In this document: positions 17,549 to 24,837 of the stretch, one piece after another
Layout of the letters: every line of letters begins with the position of its first letter
How positions within the stretch are numbered: the stretch's first letter is position 1
Assembly (NCBI GenBank): GCA_030618605.1
Contig: JAUXDC010000009.1
Span: forward strand, 1 to 32,105
Origin: Holophagae bacterium
Lineage (GTDB): Bacteria > Acidobacteriota > Thermoanaerobaculia > Thermoanaerobaculales > Sulfomarinibacteraceae
Reading direction: 5' to 3'
DNA: 32,105 nt
Program-made: the position numbers and the translations under genes
The notes under the pieces: model-generated
Told to the model about the DNA's origin: nothing
What the model saw: the letters and a program-made list of their open reading frames with translations, nothing else
The model's database searches: none

Positions 17549-19144
17549 ATGTCGAGATTTCTGCTTCCACTGCTCGTCATCCTCGCGCTTGTCGGATTCA
17601 TTTCCGCGGAGGAATCAACCCAGACGGACTGGTCTTCCGGCCCCGCCACCGCGGCCCCGAGAACCGCCTTTGAAAACGGCTTCACAGAGTCGTCCGGCAT
17701 CTCCTGGTTGACGATTCCCGGACAGATGGTTCTCTCCTCCGACCCCCTGGAAACCCCGGTCAAACACCTGATCGCCGACGGTCACGACGGCGCCTATGGC
17801 CTTTACGCCACCGATTTTGACGGTGATGGAGATATCGACGTCATCGGAACAACTGATCGTTCCCGTGAGGTGATCATTTGGTTCAACAGCGGCACCAGTC
17901 CTGTCACCTGGACCGAGCATGTCGTCGACAATCTCTATTCAGGAGGCACATCGATCCACCCCGTGGACATGGACGACGATGGAGACCTGGATCTGGTCGG
18001 CGCAGCCCAGACCCCAGGCAATAATGTGATGTGGTGGCGAAACGAGGGTGGAAACCCTCCGACCTGGACCCGCCTCACGATAGAAAGCAACCACCCTGTT
18101 GCCTGCAATCTATTTGTCGCTGATATCGACGGCGACGGTGACCCTGATGTCATCAGCACCTCGTGGAGCGGCGACTATATCGCCTGGTGGCGCAATGAAG
18201 GAGAGGGAGAGAACTGGTCCCGAATAATGATCGATGACCAGTTTCCGGATGCCCACTCGGCCTTTGCCTTTGATGCGGACGGTGACGATGACAACGATAT
18301 TGTCGGCACCTCGGCCGGCAGCGGTGAAGTGGCCCTTTTTCTGAATGACCGTGGGGACGGCACCTCATGGACCCGACAGGTCATCGGAACCGGAATGGCC
18401 GGCGTACGGTATGCGACCGTGGCCGATATCGACGGCGATGGTTTACCGGACATCGCCGCCGCAGCCGCTAACGGGCAAATTCGTTGGTGGCGGAATGAGG
18501 GTGGATCTCCTGTGGTTTGGACTGAATACTCGGTTGATCAGAGCTGTTTCGGCGGACATTATCTGATCGTCGACGACCTCAACGGGGACGGCGCCAACGA
18601 TTTGCTTGTTGCAGCGTGGGTGACCGATTCCATCTCCTGGTACATCCAGGACCCATCCGACCCGGAAGGCTGGGAGCGTATTGAGGTCGAGTCATCCTTC
18701 ACAGATGCCCTGACCGCCTTTCCGGCCGACATCGACGGGGATGGCGACCTCGACGTTGTCGGAACCTCACCGGGCCTTGGCGAGATCGCCTGGTGGGAGA
18801 TCACGGACTTCGTCCCCATCGGAACCCTCCAAAGCACAGTTCTCGACCTGGGTGAACACCAGGGTGTCAACGGGATCCGATGGACGGCGTCGGTCCCTTC
18901 AGAGAGTTCTCTCACGCTGAGCGTTCGCAGTAGCGATGATCCGTCCAACTTCGGCCCATGGTCCCCTGAATTCGGGTCGCCGGTTGGCATGCTGTTGCCC
19001 TGGAAACGTTACTTTCAGTACCGCATCATGATGACCTCTGAAGGCGCCCATACACCCCTCCTCAACGAGGTCACGAGCTTTTGGAATGGCCCGGACGGAG
19101 TACGCCCTGCCGTTCCACGGGAGATTCCCGCCACAGCAGACTGA
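17549..19144 (+). CDS. Secreted FG-GAP/VCBS seven-repeat beta-propeller protein
   Basis: This 531-residue protein starts with a signal peptide (hydrophobic residues 4-19, likely cut near FISA/EE). It has seven near-identical repeats, each with a calcium-binding-type DxDGDGxxD loop, at residues 89, 140, 192, 242, 293, 343 and 394. The spacing is a regular 50-52 residues. Most blades also carry a WWRNEG-like strand and a WT turn. Seven repeats match a closed propeller of the integrin-alpha/FG-GAP kind. The last 100 residues are a separate beta-rich tail with no recognised family. The start follows AAGGAGG by 5 nt. Surface adhesion or ligand binding is typical for the fold, but the actual ligand is unknown. 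Confidence 0.9.
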   Translation: MSRFLLPLLVILALVGFISAEESTQTDWSSGPATAAPRTAFENGFTESSGISWLTIPGQMVLSSDPLETPVKHLIADGHDGAYGLYATDFDGDGDIDVIGTTDRSREVIIWFNSGTSPVTWTEHVVDNLYSGGTSIHPVDMDDDGDLDLVGAAQTPGNNVMWWRNEGGNPPTWTRLTIESNHPVACNLFVADIDGDGDPDVISTSWSGDYIAWWRNEGEGENWSRIMIDDQFPDAHSAFAFDADGDDDNDIVGTSAGSGEVALFLNDRGDGTSWTRQVIGTGMAGVRYATVADIDGDGLPDIAAAAANGQIRWWRNEGGSPVVWTEYSVDQSCFGGHYLIVDDLNGDGANDLLVAAWVTDSISWYIQDPSDPEGWERIEVESSFTDALTAFPADIDGDGDLDVVGTSPGLGEIAWWEITDFVPIGTLQSTVLDLGEHQGVNGIRWTASVPSESSLTLSVRSSDDPSNFGPWSPEFGSPVGMLLPWKRYFQYRIMMTSEGAHTPLLNEVTSFWNGPDGVRPAVPREIPATAD

Positions 19145-19259
19145 TTCGCAATTTCCCCTCAAACACCACCAACCTTTTAAGATATGTTGACTTCGTTTGA
19201 AATGAGTGTTAGTCTCAGTATTGTTATTAATCCGAGCAATCAACTGAGGAGAACGAACC

Positions 19260-19832
19260 ATGAAAAGCAGAAATATACTCATCCTGACCCTTTTTGGCCT
19301 GACCGGTCTTTTGGCCGCCTGCGGTGGTACACCAGAGGCGGTTTCCCAAAAGACAACCACCACCGAACCGGCGGCGCAGCAGGTCAAAGTCCCCACCCCA
19401 GACGAGCAGGTCGCTGCACTCGACATAATGTGCGCTGAAGCACAGTCGGCTATGGCAGCACGGCAAGCCGAAAACTCACTCTTCAACAGAGTCGGCGGCC
19501 GGGACGGCATCTCCAAGGCGGTCGCCGAGACCGTTCGCCTCCACCAGATCAACGAGCCCATCAAGCATCTGATGGAAGGCGTCGACCCAGATCATCTGAC
19601 CGAGCAGGTCACCGATTTCCTCGTTCTGGCAACCGGCGGTCAGGCCGAGTACAACGGCCGAAACATGGTCGACGCCCATGCCCATATGAATATGACCAAC
19701 GCTCAGTTCCTTGCCGCAGGCAGTGACCTCGGAGCCGGGATGGAATTTGCAGGTTGGGGCGAAAATGAGAAACAGGAATTGCTGTGTGCCTTCGTCGGCC
19801 TGAGGCCGCAGGTCGTCACAAAAGAGAGCTGA
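19260..19832 (+). CDS. Lipoprotein with truncated-globin (group 1-like) domain
   Basis: The 190-residue product has a lipoprotein signal ending LLAAC (Cys21), a Thr/Pro-rich linker (22-70), and a C-terminal domain matching truncated haemoglobins. It starts FNRVGGRDGISKAV (75-88), then DFLVLATGG (119-127) and YNGRNMVDAHAHMNMTNAQF (131-150). H140 aligns with the proximal haem ligand. The usual B-helix Phe-Tyr pair, where Tyr B10 contacts the ligand, is replaced by VRLHQ, so ligand chemistry may differ. Truncated globins are normally soluble cytoplasmic proteins; lipid anchoring outside the cytoplasm is unusual. The gene has a GAGGAG ribosome-binding site and a weak upstream promoter (TTGACT, 17 bp, TAGTCT). 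Haem binding is inferred from the motif. Confidence 0.82.
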   Translation: MKSRNILILTLFGLTGLLAACGGTPEAVSQKTTTTEPAAQQVKVPTPDEQVAALDIMCAEAQSAMAARQAENSLFNRVGGRDGISKAVAETVRLHQINEPIKHLMEGVDPDHLTEQVTDFLVLATGGQAEYNGRNMVDAHAHMNMTNAQFLAAGSDLGAGMEFAGWGENEKQELLCAFVGLRPQVVTKES

Positions 19833-19887
19833 GCTATTTGCGACAACCTGGCGACAGCCACATGCGACAGGGATAAGCAGACGATTG

Positions 19888-19928
19888 AACCACCAAGACG
19901 GGAAGTTCGCAAAGGGAAGACCAAGAAG
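19888..19928 (+). repeat. Dispersed A/G-rich word repeat
   Basis: The stretch beginning AACCACCAAGACGGGAAG resembles an A-rich repeat word I recall from intergenic DNA of several phyla. I see only one copy here, so the repeat call is from memory and not demonstrated in this window. Confidence 0.35.
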
Positions 19929-19944
19929 GTATAGTTTATCTGGG

Positions 19945-19976
19945 CAGGGATAACCCTGGCCGGACCATATTTCCGG
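19945..19976 (+). promoter_or_regulatory. Two tandem hairpins upstream of a terminator
   Basis: Hairpin 1 is CAGGG-ATAA-CCCTG (19945-19958). Hairpin 2 is CCGGA-7 nt-TCCGG (19960-19976). The ten bases GGGATAACCC in hairpin 1 (19947-19956) are perfectly complementary to GGGTTATCCC in the terminator (19986-19995), so an alternative pairing could block the terminator stem. Confidence 0.5.
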
Positions 19977-19977
19977 G

Positions 19978-20010
19978 AAAGGCGGGGGTTATCCCCGCCT
20001 TTTTCTTTTC
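19978..20010 (+). terminator. Strong intrinsic terminator after the globin lipoprotein gene
   Basis: A perfect 10-bp stem AAAGGCGGGG / CCCCGCCTTT with loop GTTAT is followed by TTCTTTT. It ends the transcript of the globin lipoprotein and insulates the acyltransferase gene. Confidence 0.9.
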
Positions 20011-20069
20011 TCGGACGTATTTCCAAAGGCAGGCCCAGTCGCCGTCGCGGGTAGCCTCCCCATCTCCTC

Positions 20070-20081
20070 TATACTCCCAAC
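20070..20081 (+). promoter_or_regulatory. Candidate leaderless -10 box (TATACT + 6 nt) for the acyltransferase
   Basis: TATACT lies exactly six bases before the ATG at 20082, and no Shine-Dalgarno is present. No clear -35 hexamer is seen. The hexamer is identical to the one before the SprT-like gene. Confidence 0.6.
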
Positions 20082-21413
20082 ATGAACACGGCCAAAGACG
20101 AACATCCACCCCGCGGTCTCTGGGCAAAGGCCCTGTGGATGGCCGATCGAACACCCGAGAGCCGCAACCGCACCGTCGACTTCCTCCGGGCGCTCTCAAT
20201 CCTCGCAGTGGTCCTGGGCCACTGGGTGATTTCCGCACCCTATTTCTCAGATGGCAGCCCTGCCTACTCTCACATTCTGGACCTCGCGCCATGGTCGCAG
20301 TGGTTGACCTGGCTCTTCCAGGTGATGCCGGTTTTCTTCTTCGTCGGTGGGTTTTCGAACTCTATTTCGTGGCAGTCGGCACAACGAAGAAAACTCGGCT
20401 ACGGCGGATGGTTCGACAGCCGTATCCGTCGCCTGATCGGACCGGTCATACCGTTGGTCGGGATGTGGGCCGTCATGGTGGCCATCGCCCATTCCAACGG
20501 CGTCGGACCCACCATGATTTCCATCGGTTCCAAGGTCGCCCTGATCCCGGTGTGGTTCCTGGCGGTATACATTCTGGTGGTCGCGTTGGTGCCCCTGACA
20601 TTCAGGGCGTGGCAACGCTGGGGGCTCACCTCGATCCTCGTACCCGTCGCCGCCGCCGCGCTGATAGATATAGCCTTTTTTGCAGCCGACCAGCACGCCC
20701 TCGCCTGGCTCAACTACCCCTTCGTCTGGTTGGCGGTCCACCAGACGGGCTATGCGTGGCATGACCGACGACTCGCCGGTCATCGTACGGGCTTGTTGCT
20801 GTTTGCAGGCGGCCTTGCATCCCTCATTGTCCTGACCCATCTTGGGCCCTACCCCTTGAGTCTGGTCGGCGTACCCTCAGACGCCATCAGCAATACCCTG
20901 CCGCCCAAGCTGCCCCTACTTGCCCTGGCGGCCACTCAGATAGGCCTGGTCCTCACTCTGGAATCGCCCCTCAAGAGGTGGCTTTCACGACGAATTCCAT
21001 GGGCCATGACTATTCTGGTCAACGGCATGATCATGACGACTTTCCTATGGCACTCCACAGTAATGATGCTTCTGGTCGGTCTGGCATTCTGGGTGTGGCC
21101 AACGCTTCTATCGGCCCAGCCGGACTCGAACCTGTGGTGGGCTACTCGTCCTGCCTGGCTGTTGACTTACGCGATTGCCACTGTGCCATTCATTTTGATC
21201 TTCTCCCGATTCGAGCGACCGTCCAGACCTGCCGGTTCGGCGGCTGTTTGGCGTCAACTGATCGGCATTGCCGTCGTCTGCCTCGGTCTGGCCATGCTGG
21301 CCATGGGCGGCATCGGTGGTCCTGATTGGCTCGGCCTGCGGTGGATTCCACTCCTCCTGGTGCCCGCCGGATTCGCCATCGCAACCGTGACCGGCGCAGT
21401 AGGAAGAACGTGA
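20082..21413 (+). CDS. Membrane acyltransferase 3 family protein
   Basis: Acyltransferase 3 proteins move acyl groups (often acetyl) across the membrane onto sugars, peptidoglycan or other extracytoplasmic targets. The product has 443 residues and about ten membrane segments. The family signature RTVDFLRALSILAVVLGH lies at residues 30-47, including the first membrane segment and the conserved histidine. PVFFFVGGFSNS and SRIRRLIGPVIPL follow, also typical. No extra SGNH domain is present. The start has a TATACT box six bases upstream and no ribosome-binding site. Its stop overlaps the next gene's GTG start as GTGA. The acceptor is unknown; the tight link to an amino-acid dehydratase/racemase-like gene offers a context clue only. 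Confidence 0.9.
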   Translation: MNTAKDEHPPRGLWAKALWMADRTPESRNRTVDFLRALSILAVVLGHWVISAPYFSDGSPAYSHILDLAPWSQWLTWLFQVMPVFFFVGGFSNSISWQSAQRRKLGYGGWFDSRIRRLIGPVIPLVGMWAVMVAIAHSNGVGPTMISIGSKVALIPVWFLAVYILVVALVPLTFRAWQRWGLTSILVPVAAAALIDIAFFAADQHALAWLNYPFVWLAVHQTGYAWHDRRLAGHRTGLLLFAGGLASLIVLTHLGPYPLSLVGVPSDAISNTLPPKLPLLALAATQIGLVLTLESPLKRWLSRRIPWAMTILVNGMIMTTFLWHSTVMMLLVGLAFWVWPTLLSAQPDSNLWWATRPAWLLTYAIATVPFILIFSRFERPSRPAGSAAVWRQLIGIAVVCLGLAMLAMGGIGGPDWLGLRWIPLLLVPAGFAIATVTGAVGRT

Positions 21414-22360
21414 CACCGAAGGACCCCGGTTTCGGTGAAATTTTGGCTGCGGCCGAGCGCATCGCGGCCCACGTCCATCGAACGCCGGTTGCCACCTGTG
21501 CAACGTTGAACCGCCTGACCGGCACACGGCTGTATTTCAAGTGCGAACATCTGCAAAAGGTCGGCGCATTCAAGGCTCGCGGCGCCACCAATGCCGTTTT
21601 CTCCCTCAGCGACAGCGAGGCCGCACGCGGGGTCGCAACCCACTCTTCGGGAAACCACGCGGCTGCTCTATCTCGAGCGGCAGCCCTCCGAGGCATCCCG
21701 GCACACATCGTCATGCCGTCCTCCGCCCCGCCGGTCAAAAGGGCTGCGGTCGCAGGCTACGGCGCCTCGATCACCGAGTGTCAACCGACGCTTGAAGCGC
21801 GGGAGACCGCTCTCGCCGAAGTCGTTGCCCAGACCGGGGCCACCTTCATTCATCCTTACGACAATCCACACGTGATCGCCGGTCAGGGCACCGCGGCTCT
21901 CGAATTGATCGCAGACATTCCGGCGTTGGAGATCATCATGGCCCCCGTCGGTGGAGGCGGTCTGCTCTCGGGCACGGCGATCGCTGCATCCGGCCTCCGC
22001 CCCGAGTTGTCGATCCGGGGCGCCGAGCCGTCCGGGGCCGACGACGCTTCCCGCTCGCTTCGTGACGGCGTCCTCTACCCCTCAGTGAAGCCCAACACCA
22101 TCGCCGACGGGCTGTTGACTTCGCTGTCCGAGCGCACCTTCCGCATCATCAGAACACTGGTTGACGGGATTGTGACCGCCGAAGAAGAGACCATTATCCG
22201 GGCAATGCGTTTGCTGTGGGAACGGGCCAAGCTCCTGGTCGAACCGTCGGCCGCAGTCCCGTTGGCTGCGATCCTGGATCATCCCGATCAATTCCACGGA
22301 CGGACGATCGGCGTTATTCTCTCGGGAGGCAATGTCAATCTGGACGGTCTACCCTGGTGA
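21410..22360 (+). CDS. PLP-dependent serine/threonine dehydratase or serine racemase-like enzyme
   Basis: This 316-residue fold-type II PLP enzyme belongs to the group that deaminates L-threonine or L-serine, or racemises serine. The PLP lysine is K55 in VGAFKARGA. The phosphate- and substrate-binding segments are SSGNHAA (79-85) and the glycine loop VGGGGLLSG (180-188). The C-terminal SGGNVNLD motif is also present. It lacks the C-terminal regulatory domain of biosynthetic IlvA, so it resembles catabolic TdcB or eukaryotic-like serine racemase. The GTG at 21410 overlaps the acyltransferase stop as GTGA and follows AGGA by 5 nt. Dehydratase and racemase cannot be told apart by motif. Confidence 0.92.
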   Translation: MTPKDPGFGEILAAAERIAAHVHRTPVATCATLNRLTGTRLYFKCEHLQKVGAFKARGATNAVFSLSDSEAARGVATHSSGNHAAALSRAAALRGIPAHIVMPSSAPPVKRAAVAGYGASITECQPTLEARETALAEVVAQTGATFIHPYDNPHVIAGQGTAALELIADIPALEIIMAPVGGGGLLSGTAIAASGLRPELSIRGAEPSGADDASRSLRDGVLYPSVKPNTIADGLLTSLSERTFRIIRTLVDGIVTAEEETIIRAMRLLWERAKLLVEPSAAVPLAAILDHPDQFHGRTIGVILSGGNVNLDGLPW

Positions 22361-22517
22361 ACCTTGTAGATTCTGTCTCCGCTGGTCGAAAAACTCGTCC
22401 TCCAAAAAAGCTTCCAAAGGATCTGGGACATCGGCTGGTACCGCCTCAGGAAAGGAGCTTAAGCCTCAAATAGAGCAGCCACAAAAAGGCAGGAAAAAGC
22501 ACAAAAAAGGGGACAAA

Positions 22518-22534
22518 AACGCAGAGACGCAGAG
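22518..22534 (+). repeat. CGCAGAG-type repeat, left copy of an inverted pair
   Basis: Two 8-bp units (ACGCAGAG twice, preceded by A) follow an A-rich tract, as at 6642. The copy at 22680 lies in inverse orientation. Confidence 0.8.
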
Positions 22535-22679
22535 TTCAGGGAACTCTCTGCGCAAGGCGATGCCGCCGTTGCCAACCTTATCCGTCAAAGAGAAAGAAAA
22601 TGAGCCAATCCTTAAATCAAATCGGCAACCACATATTCAACGCTTCCGCCGAATTCACGGTCCACCTCCACAATTCCTG

Positions 22680-22704
22680 CTCTGCGTCTCTGCGTCTCTG
22701 CGTT
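22680..22704 (-). repeat. CGCAGAG-type repeat, right copy of an inverted pair
   Basis: Three 8-bp units on the minus strand. They match the repeat at 6642-6666 except for one base. Confidence 0.85.
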
Positions 22705-22810
22705 GATTTCTTCGTCTGACACCACCCATTTCAGGAGATTCTTGAGCCTGCATACTTCTGCTTTGGATGTGGCCAAGGGGCGCGCTGTTTTTGGTGCCGG
22801 CAGTACCCGC

Positions 22811-23587
22811 TCATATGAGCGATCTTGATTGACCACCATCGACGTTGAGGCACGCCCCTGTGATCCACGAGGCACGGTCGGAGGCAAGGAATGCCACAAC
22901 GTCACCGATCTCTTCAGCAGTACCGAATCGACCCATCGGAATTTCCGATGCAACAAATGCAGCCATGGCCTCCGGATCGGCCAAACACTTCTTGTCCCAG
23001 GAGCCACCGGGAAATCGAATTGACCCCGGCGCGATCGAATTGACTCGAATGCCGTCAGGGGCCAGCTCCAGAGCCAGGGCCTTGCTCAGCCCGATGACCG
23101 CGGCTTTGGTCGTGTGGTAGATGCTCATACCGGGGCCACCGTACTCCCGACCGAAGATCGAGGTCGTGAAGAGAATCACTCCTTGACGGCGTTTTCGCAT
23201 CGCCGGAACCACTGATCGCGTCAACTGCATATGACTCATCAGATTGAGATCGATGGTCGATTGCCAGTCCTCGTCCGTCGTATCGCAGATCCCACCGCGG
23301 CGGTTGCCTCCAACATTGTTGACCAAGACCTCAACCGGCCCCAGTCGATCCCCTATTTGCGTCATCAATCGTTCCCGATCATCAGCCGAGGTGACATCAG
23401 CGACTACCGCCAGGACCGTGGCACCGGTCCCGGCTATCGTCTCAGCGGTCTGACCCAGAGTCTCCTCGTCGCGCGCACAGATTGCAACTTTCGCGCCCTC
23501 GGCCGCCATCGCCGTCGCCATCGCTTTTCCCAGACCACGGCTTGCGCCAGTGACCAGAACTACTCGTCCGATCAGCCCCAAATCCAT
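22811..23587 (-). CDS. Short-chain dehydrogenase/reductase (FabG-like)
   Basis: A classical SDR of 258 residues. The NAD(P)-binding motif TGASRGLG is at residues 13-20, NNVGG at 90-94, and the catalytic residues are N115, S143, Y157 and K161 (YHTTK). The tail follows the family pattern PMGRFGTAEEIGDVVAFLASD and ends ITGACLNVDGG. A basic residue after the glycine motif (R17) and R39 suggest NADPH preference, a soft inference. The start follows GAGGAGG by 5 nt. Substrate unknown; 3-oxoacyl reductase or sugar/alcohol dehydrogenase are both possible. A perfect 14-bp palindrome (22808-22821) covers the stop codon. Confidence 0.93.
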   Translation of the reverse strand: MDLGLIGRVVLVTGASRGLGKAMATAMAAEGAKVAICARDEETLGQTAETIAGTGATVLAVVADVTSADDRERLMTQIGDRLGPVEVLVNNVGGNRRGGICDTTDEDWQSTIDLNLMSHMQLTRSVVPAMRKRRQGVILFTTSIFGREYGGPGMSIYHTTKAAVIGLSKALALELAPDGIRVNSIAPGSIRFPGGSWDKKCLADPEAMAAFVASEIPMGRFGTAEEIGDVVAFLASDRASWITGACLNVDGGQSRSLI

Positions 23588-23729
23588 GCCAACCTCCTCA
23601 GAATCAGCGGCTATCTTAGCAACTTATTTTGGTTCCGGCTCCGCCGGGTTGGAATATGATAAACGAAGGCGATATCGGCCTTCACCGTATTGCGTCTCAA
23701 TGCTGCCCACCGAATGCAAGGGGGAAACG

Positions 23730-24114
23730 ATGACGGAATCCGGCAACCGACAACGCTCCAAATGGTCATGGGCCGATCTCCCGGTTTTATGGAGGGTCGC
23801 TCTTCCGATCTGCGTCATGGGCCTTCTGGGTACTCGAGAATGGCGCTGCCGGCCTGGCAGAGGGAGATCTGACATTTCGGCTTGAAGGCAACGCCAGTGC
23901 CCTCGAGCAACAAAGTGCAACTACTGCCGAGATTGGGAGAATGGTCAACGAGGCAGCAACCGGTAGCCTCGAGATCGCTGAAGGCATCGCCACGGTCGCC
24001 GGCGCCGCCCAAACCACGGTTCAAGGCTCAGAATCAACGGACCGGGCCGCCCGCCAACTGCTCGAAGTTGCCGATGACCTTAAAAAGCTGGTCGATCAGT
24101 TTACGATCGAGTAG
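23730..24114 (+). pseudogene. Chemoreceptor (MCP) remnant with large internal deletions and a frameshift
   Basis: The ATG at 23730 has a GGGGG ribosome-binding site and encodes a basic tail with the beginning of a membrane segment (LWRVALPICVMGLLG). That frame then runs to a stop at 23885. In another frame, from about 23837 to the TAG at 24112-24114, the sequence reads GAAGLAEGDLTFRL, like the end of a HAMP domain. It then passes directly to ALEQQSATTAEIGRMVNEAA and a C-terminal helix LLEVADDLKKLVDQF, like the end of a chemoreceptor. The sensor region, most of HAMP and the signalling hairpin are missing. A receptor of usually 500 or more residues is thus reduced to about 128 codons in two frames. 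No other chemotaxis genes are nearby. Confidence 0.8.
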
Positions 24115-24118
24115 GCGC

Positions 24119-24565
24119 CTACCAGCGAATCAGAGCAACAGCGGCTCGTGCGAGAGCCGATCTGCGCCGTCGGCGGCGAGGTGCTGGCATGGGCGGAGGA
24201 TTGGGCAACGGGATTCGGACCCTCGGGGCCATACCGGCCAGGCGCATCAGTGCCTGCCACTCCCGGCCGTGGGGTCGAAGACCCACCCCGTGGAGATAGT
24301 GGACGACCAGATGGGCGGCTTCGTGGCAGAGAACTTCATCGATGATCGCCTGGGGCTGTTCAAACAGCCAAGCTGCAAGAGTAATGCGATTCTTGGCCGG
24401 ATTGGCGCTCCCGATGGTGCGGGTCATCCGTCTGCTGAGCCGCATATCGATTTCCGGAGCGAGTTCGTCAAGCTGCCACAGGCGCAAGCAGGATTCGAGA
24501 TACGACCTGAGCCTCTCAACGTGCTCGGACGCAATTTCTGTCTTTCGGGGTACACCTGATGCCAT
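24119..24565 (-). CDS. SprT-like zinc metalloprotease domain protein
   Basis: This 148-residue protein has the SprT/gluzincin core EVLCHEAAHLVVHYLHG, with zinc ligands H81 and H85, catalytic E82 and a third histidine H99 in PHGREW. SprT-like proteins are small metallopeptidases; a role in protein-DNA crosslink repair is known for eukaryotic SPRTN, but bacterial roles are unclear. The C-terminus lacks the cysteine zinc ribbon of longer SprT proteins and ends in a Pro/Arg-rich basic tail (120-140), which could bind nucleic acid. I placed the start at the ATG at 24565 because TATACT lies exactly six bases upstream. A longer frame beginning at 24607 would run across that box. Confidence 0.85.
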   Translation of the reverse strand: MASGVPRKTEIASEHVERLRSYLESCLRLWQLDELAPEIDMRLSRRMTRTIGSANPAKNRITLAAWLFEQPQAIIDEVLCHEAAHLVVHYLHGVGLRPHGREWQALMRLAGMAPRVRIPLPNPPPMPAPRRRRRRSALARAAVALIRW

Positions 24566-24577
24566 CGCCGGAGTATA
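24566..24577 (-). promoter_or_regulatory. Candidate leaderless -10 box (TATACT + 6 nt) for the SprT-like gene
   Basis: On the minus strand TATACT (24577-24572) is followed by six bases and the ATG at 24565. No Shine-Dalgarno is present. The hexamer and spacing are the same as at 20070. Confidence 0.6.
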
Positions 24578-24597
24578 GAGGGTTTGCCTCGAAATCC

Positions 24598-24619
24598 GGG
24601 CGGACACCGGGGTCCGCCC
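24598..24619. repeat. Palindromic GGGCGGAC repeat
   Basis: Arms GGGCGGAC and GTCCGCCC enclose a 6-nt loop. The form resembles dispersed palindromic repeats known from other phyla; only one copy is in this window. Confidence 0.6.
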
Positions 24620-24642
24620 CTACAGTTCCCTGTCGCATTGCA

Positions 24643-24670
24643 AACTTCACACTTCAAACTTCACACTTCC
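24643..24670 (+). repeat. Tandem 7-bp AACTTCA/CACTTCA repeat
   Basis: Four 7-bp units are head-to-tail: AACTTCA, CACTTCA, AACTTCA and CACTTCC. They sit in the 270-bp spacer between the SprT-like and DUF4136 genes, next to the palindrome at 24598. Confidence 0.85.
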
Positions 24671-24837
24671 TCCCCTCCCCCTGTCCCCGAAACGAGACGA
24701 TCAGTCCTCTCTGGTGGGCAGATCGTTTTCAGTCATAACCTCAAACGAACGACTAACCGGGCATTGAAATTGCAAGTCAAACTGTGAACGAGGCTGGTAA
24801 CCGGGCCTCACGTTTGGACTGAGAAGGGAGATGACTC

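Larger units (their letters stand above)
22361..22810. other. Repeat-containing spacer between the PLP enzyme and SDR genes
   Basis: This 450-bp spacer separates convergent genes. It carries an A-rich run (22480-22520) and two oppositely oriented CGCAGAG-type repeats (22518-22534 and 22680-22704) bounding 187 bp. A small hairpin AGAGTTC-AGG-GAACTCT lies just inside the left copy (near 22531-22547). I find no gene. Confidence 0.6.

Noticed and set aside
22612-23007. Minus-strand frame that reads through the repeat at 22680
   Set aside because: It overlaps the SDR gene in another frame, and its tail is the repeat itself; no supporting start or motif.
23664-23682. GAAGGC/GCCTTC inverted repeat upstream of the MCP remnant
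   Set aside because: Short arms, single copy, and the gene is dead; too weak to call an operator.
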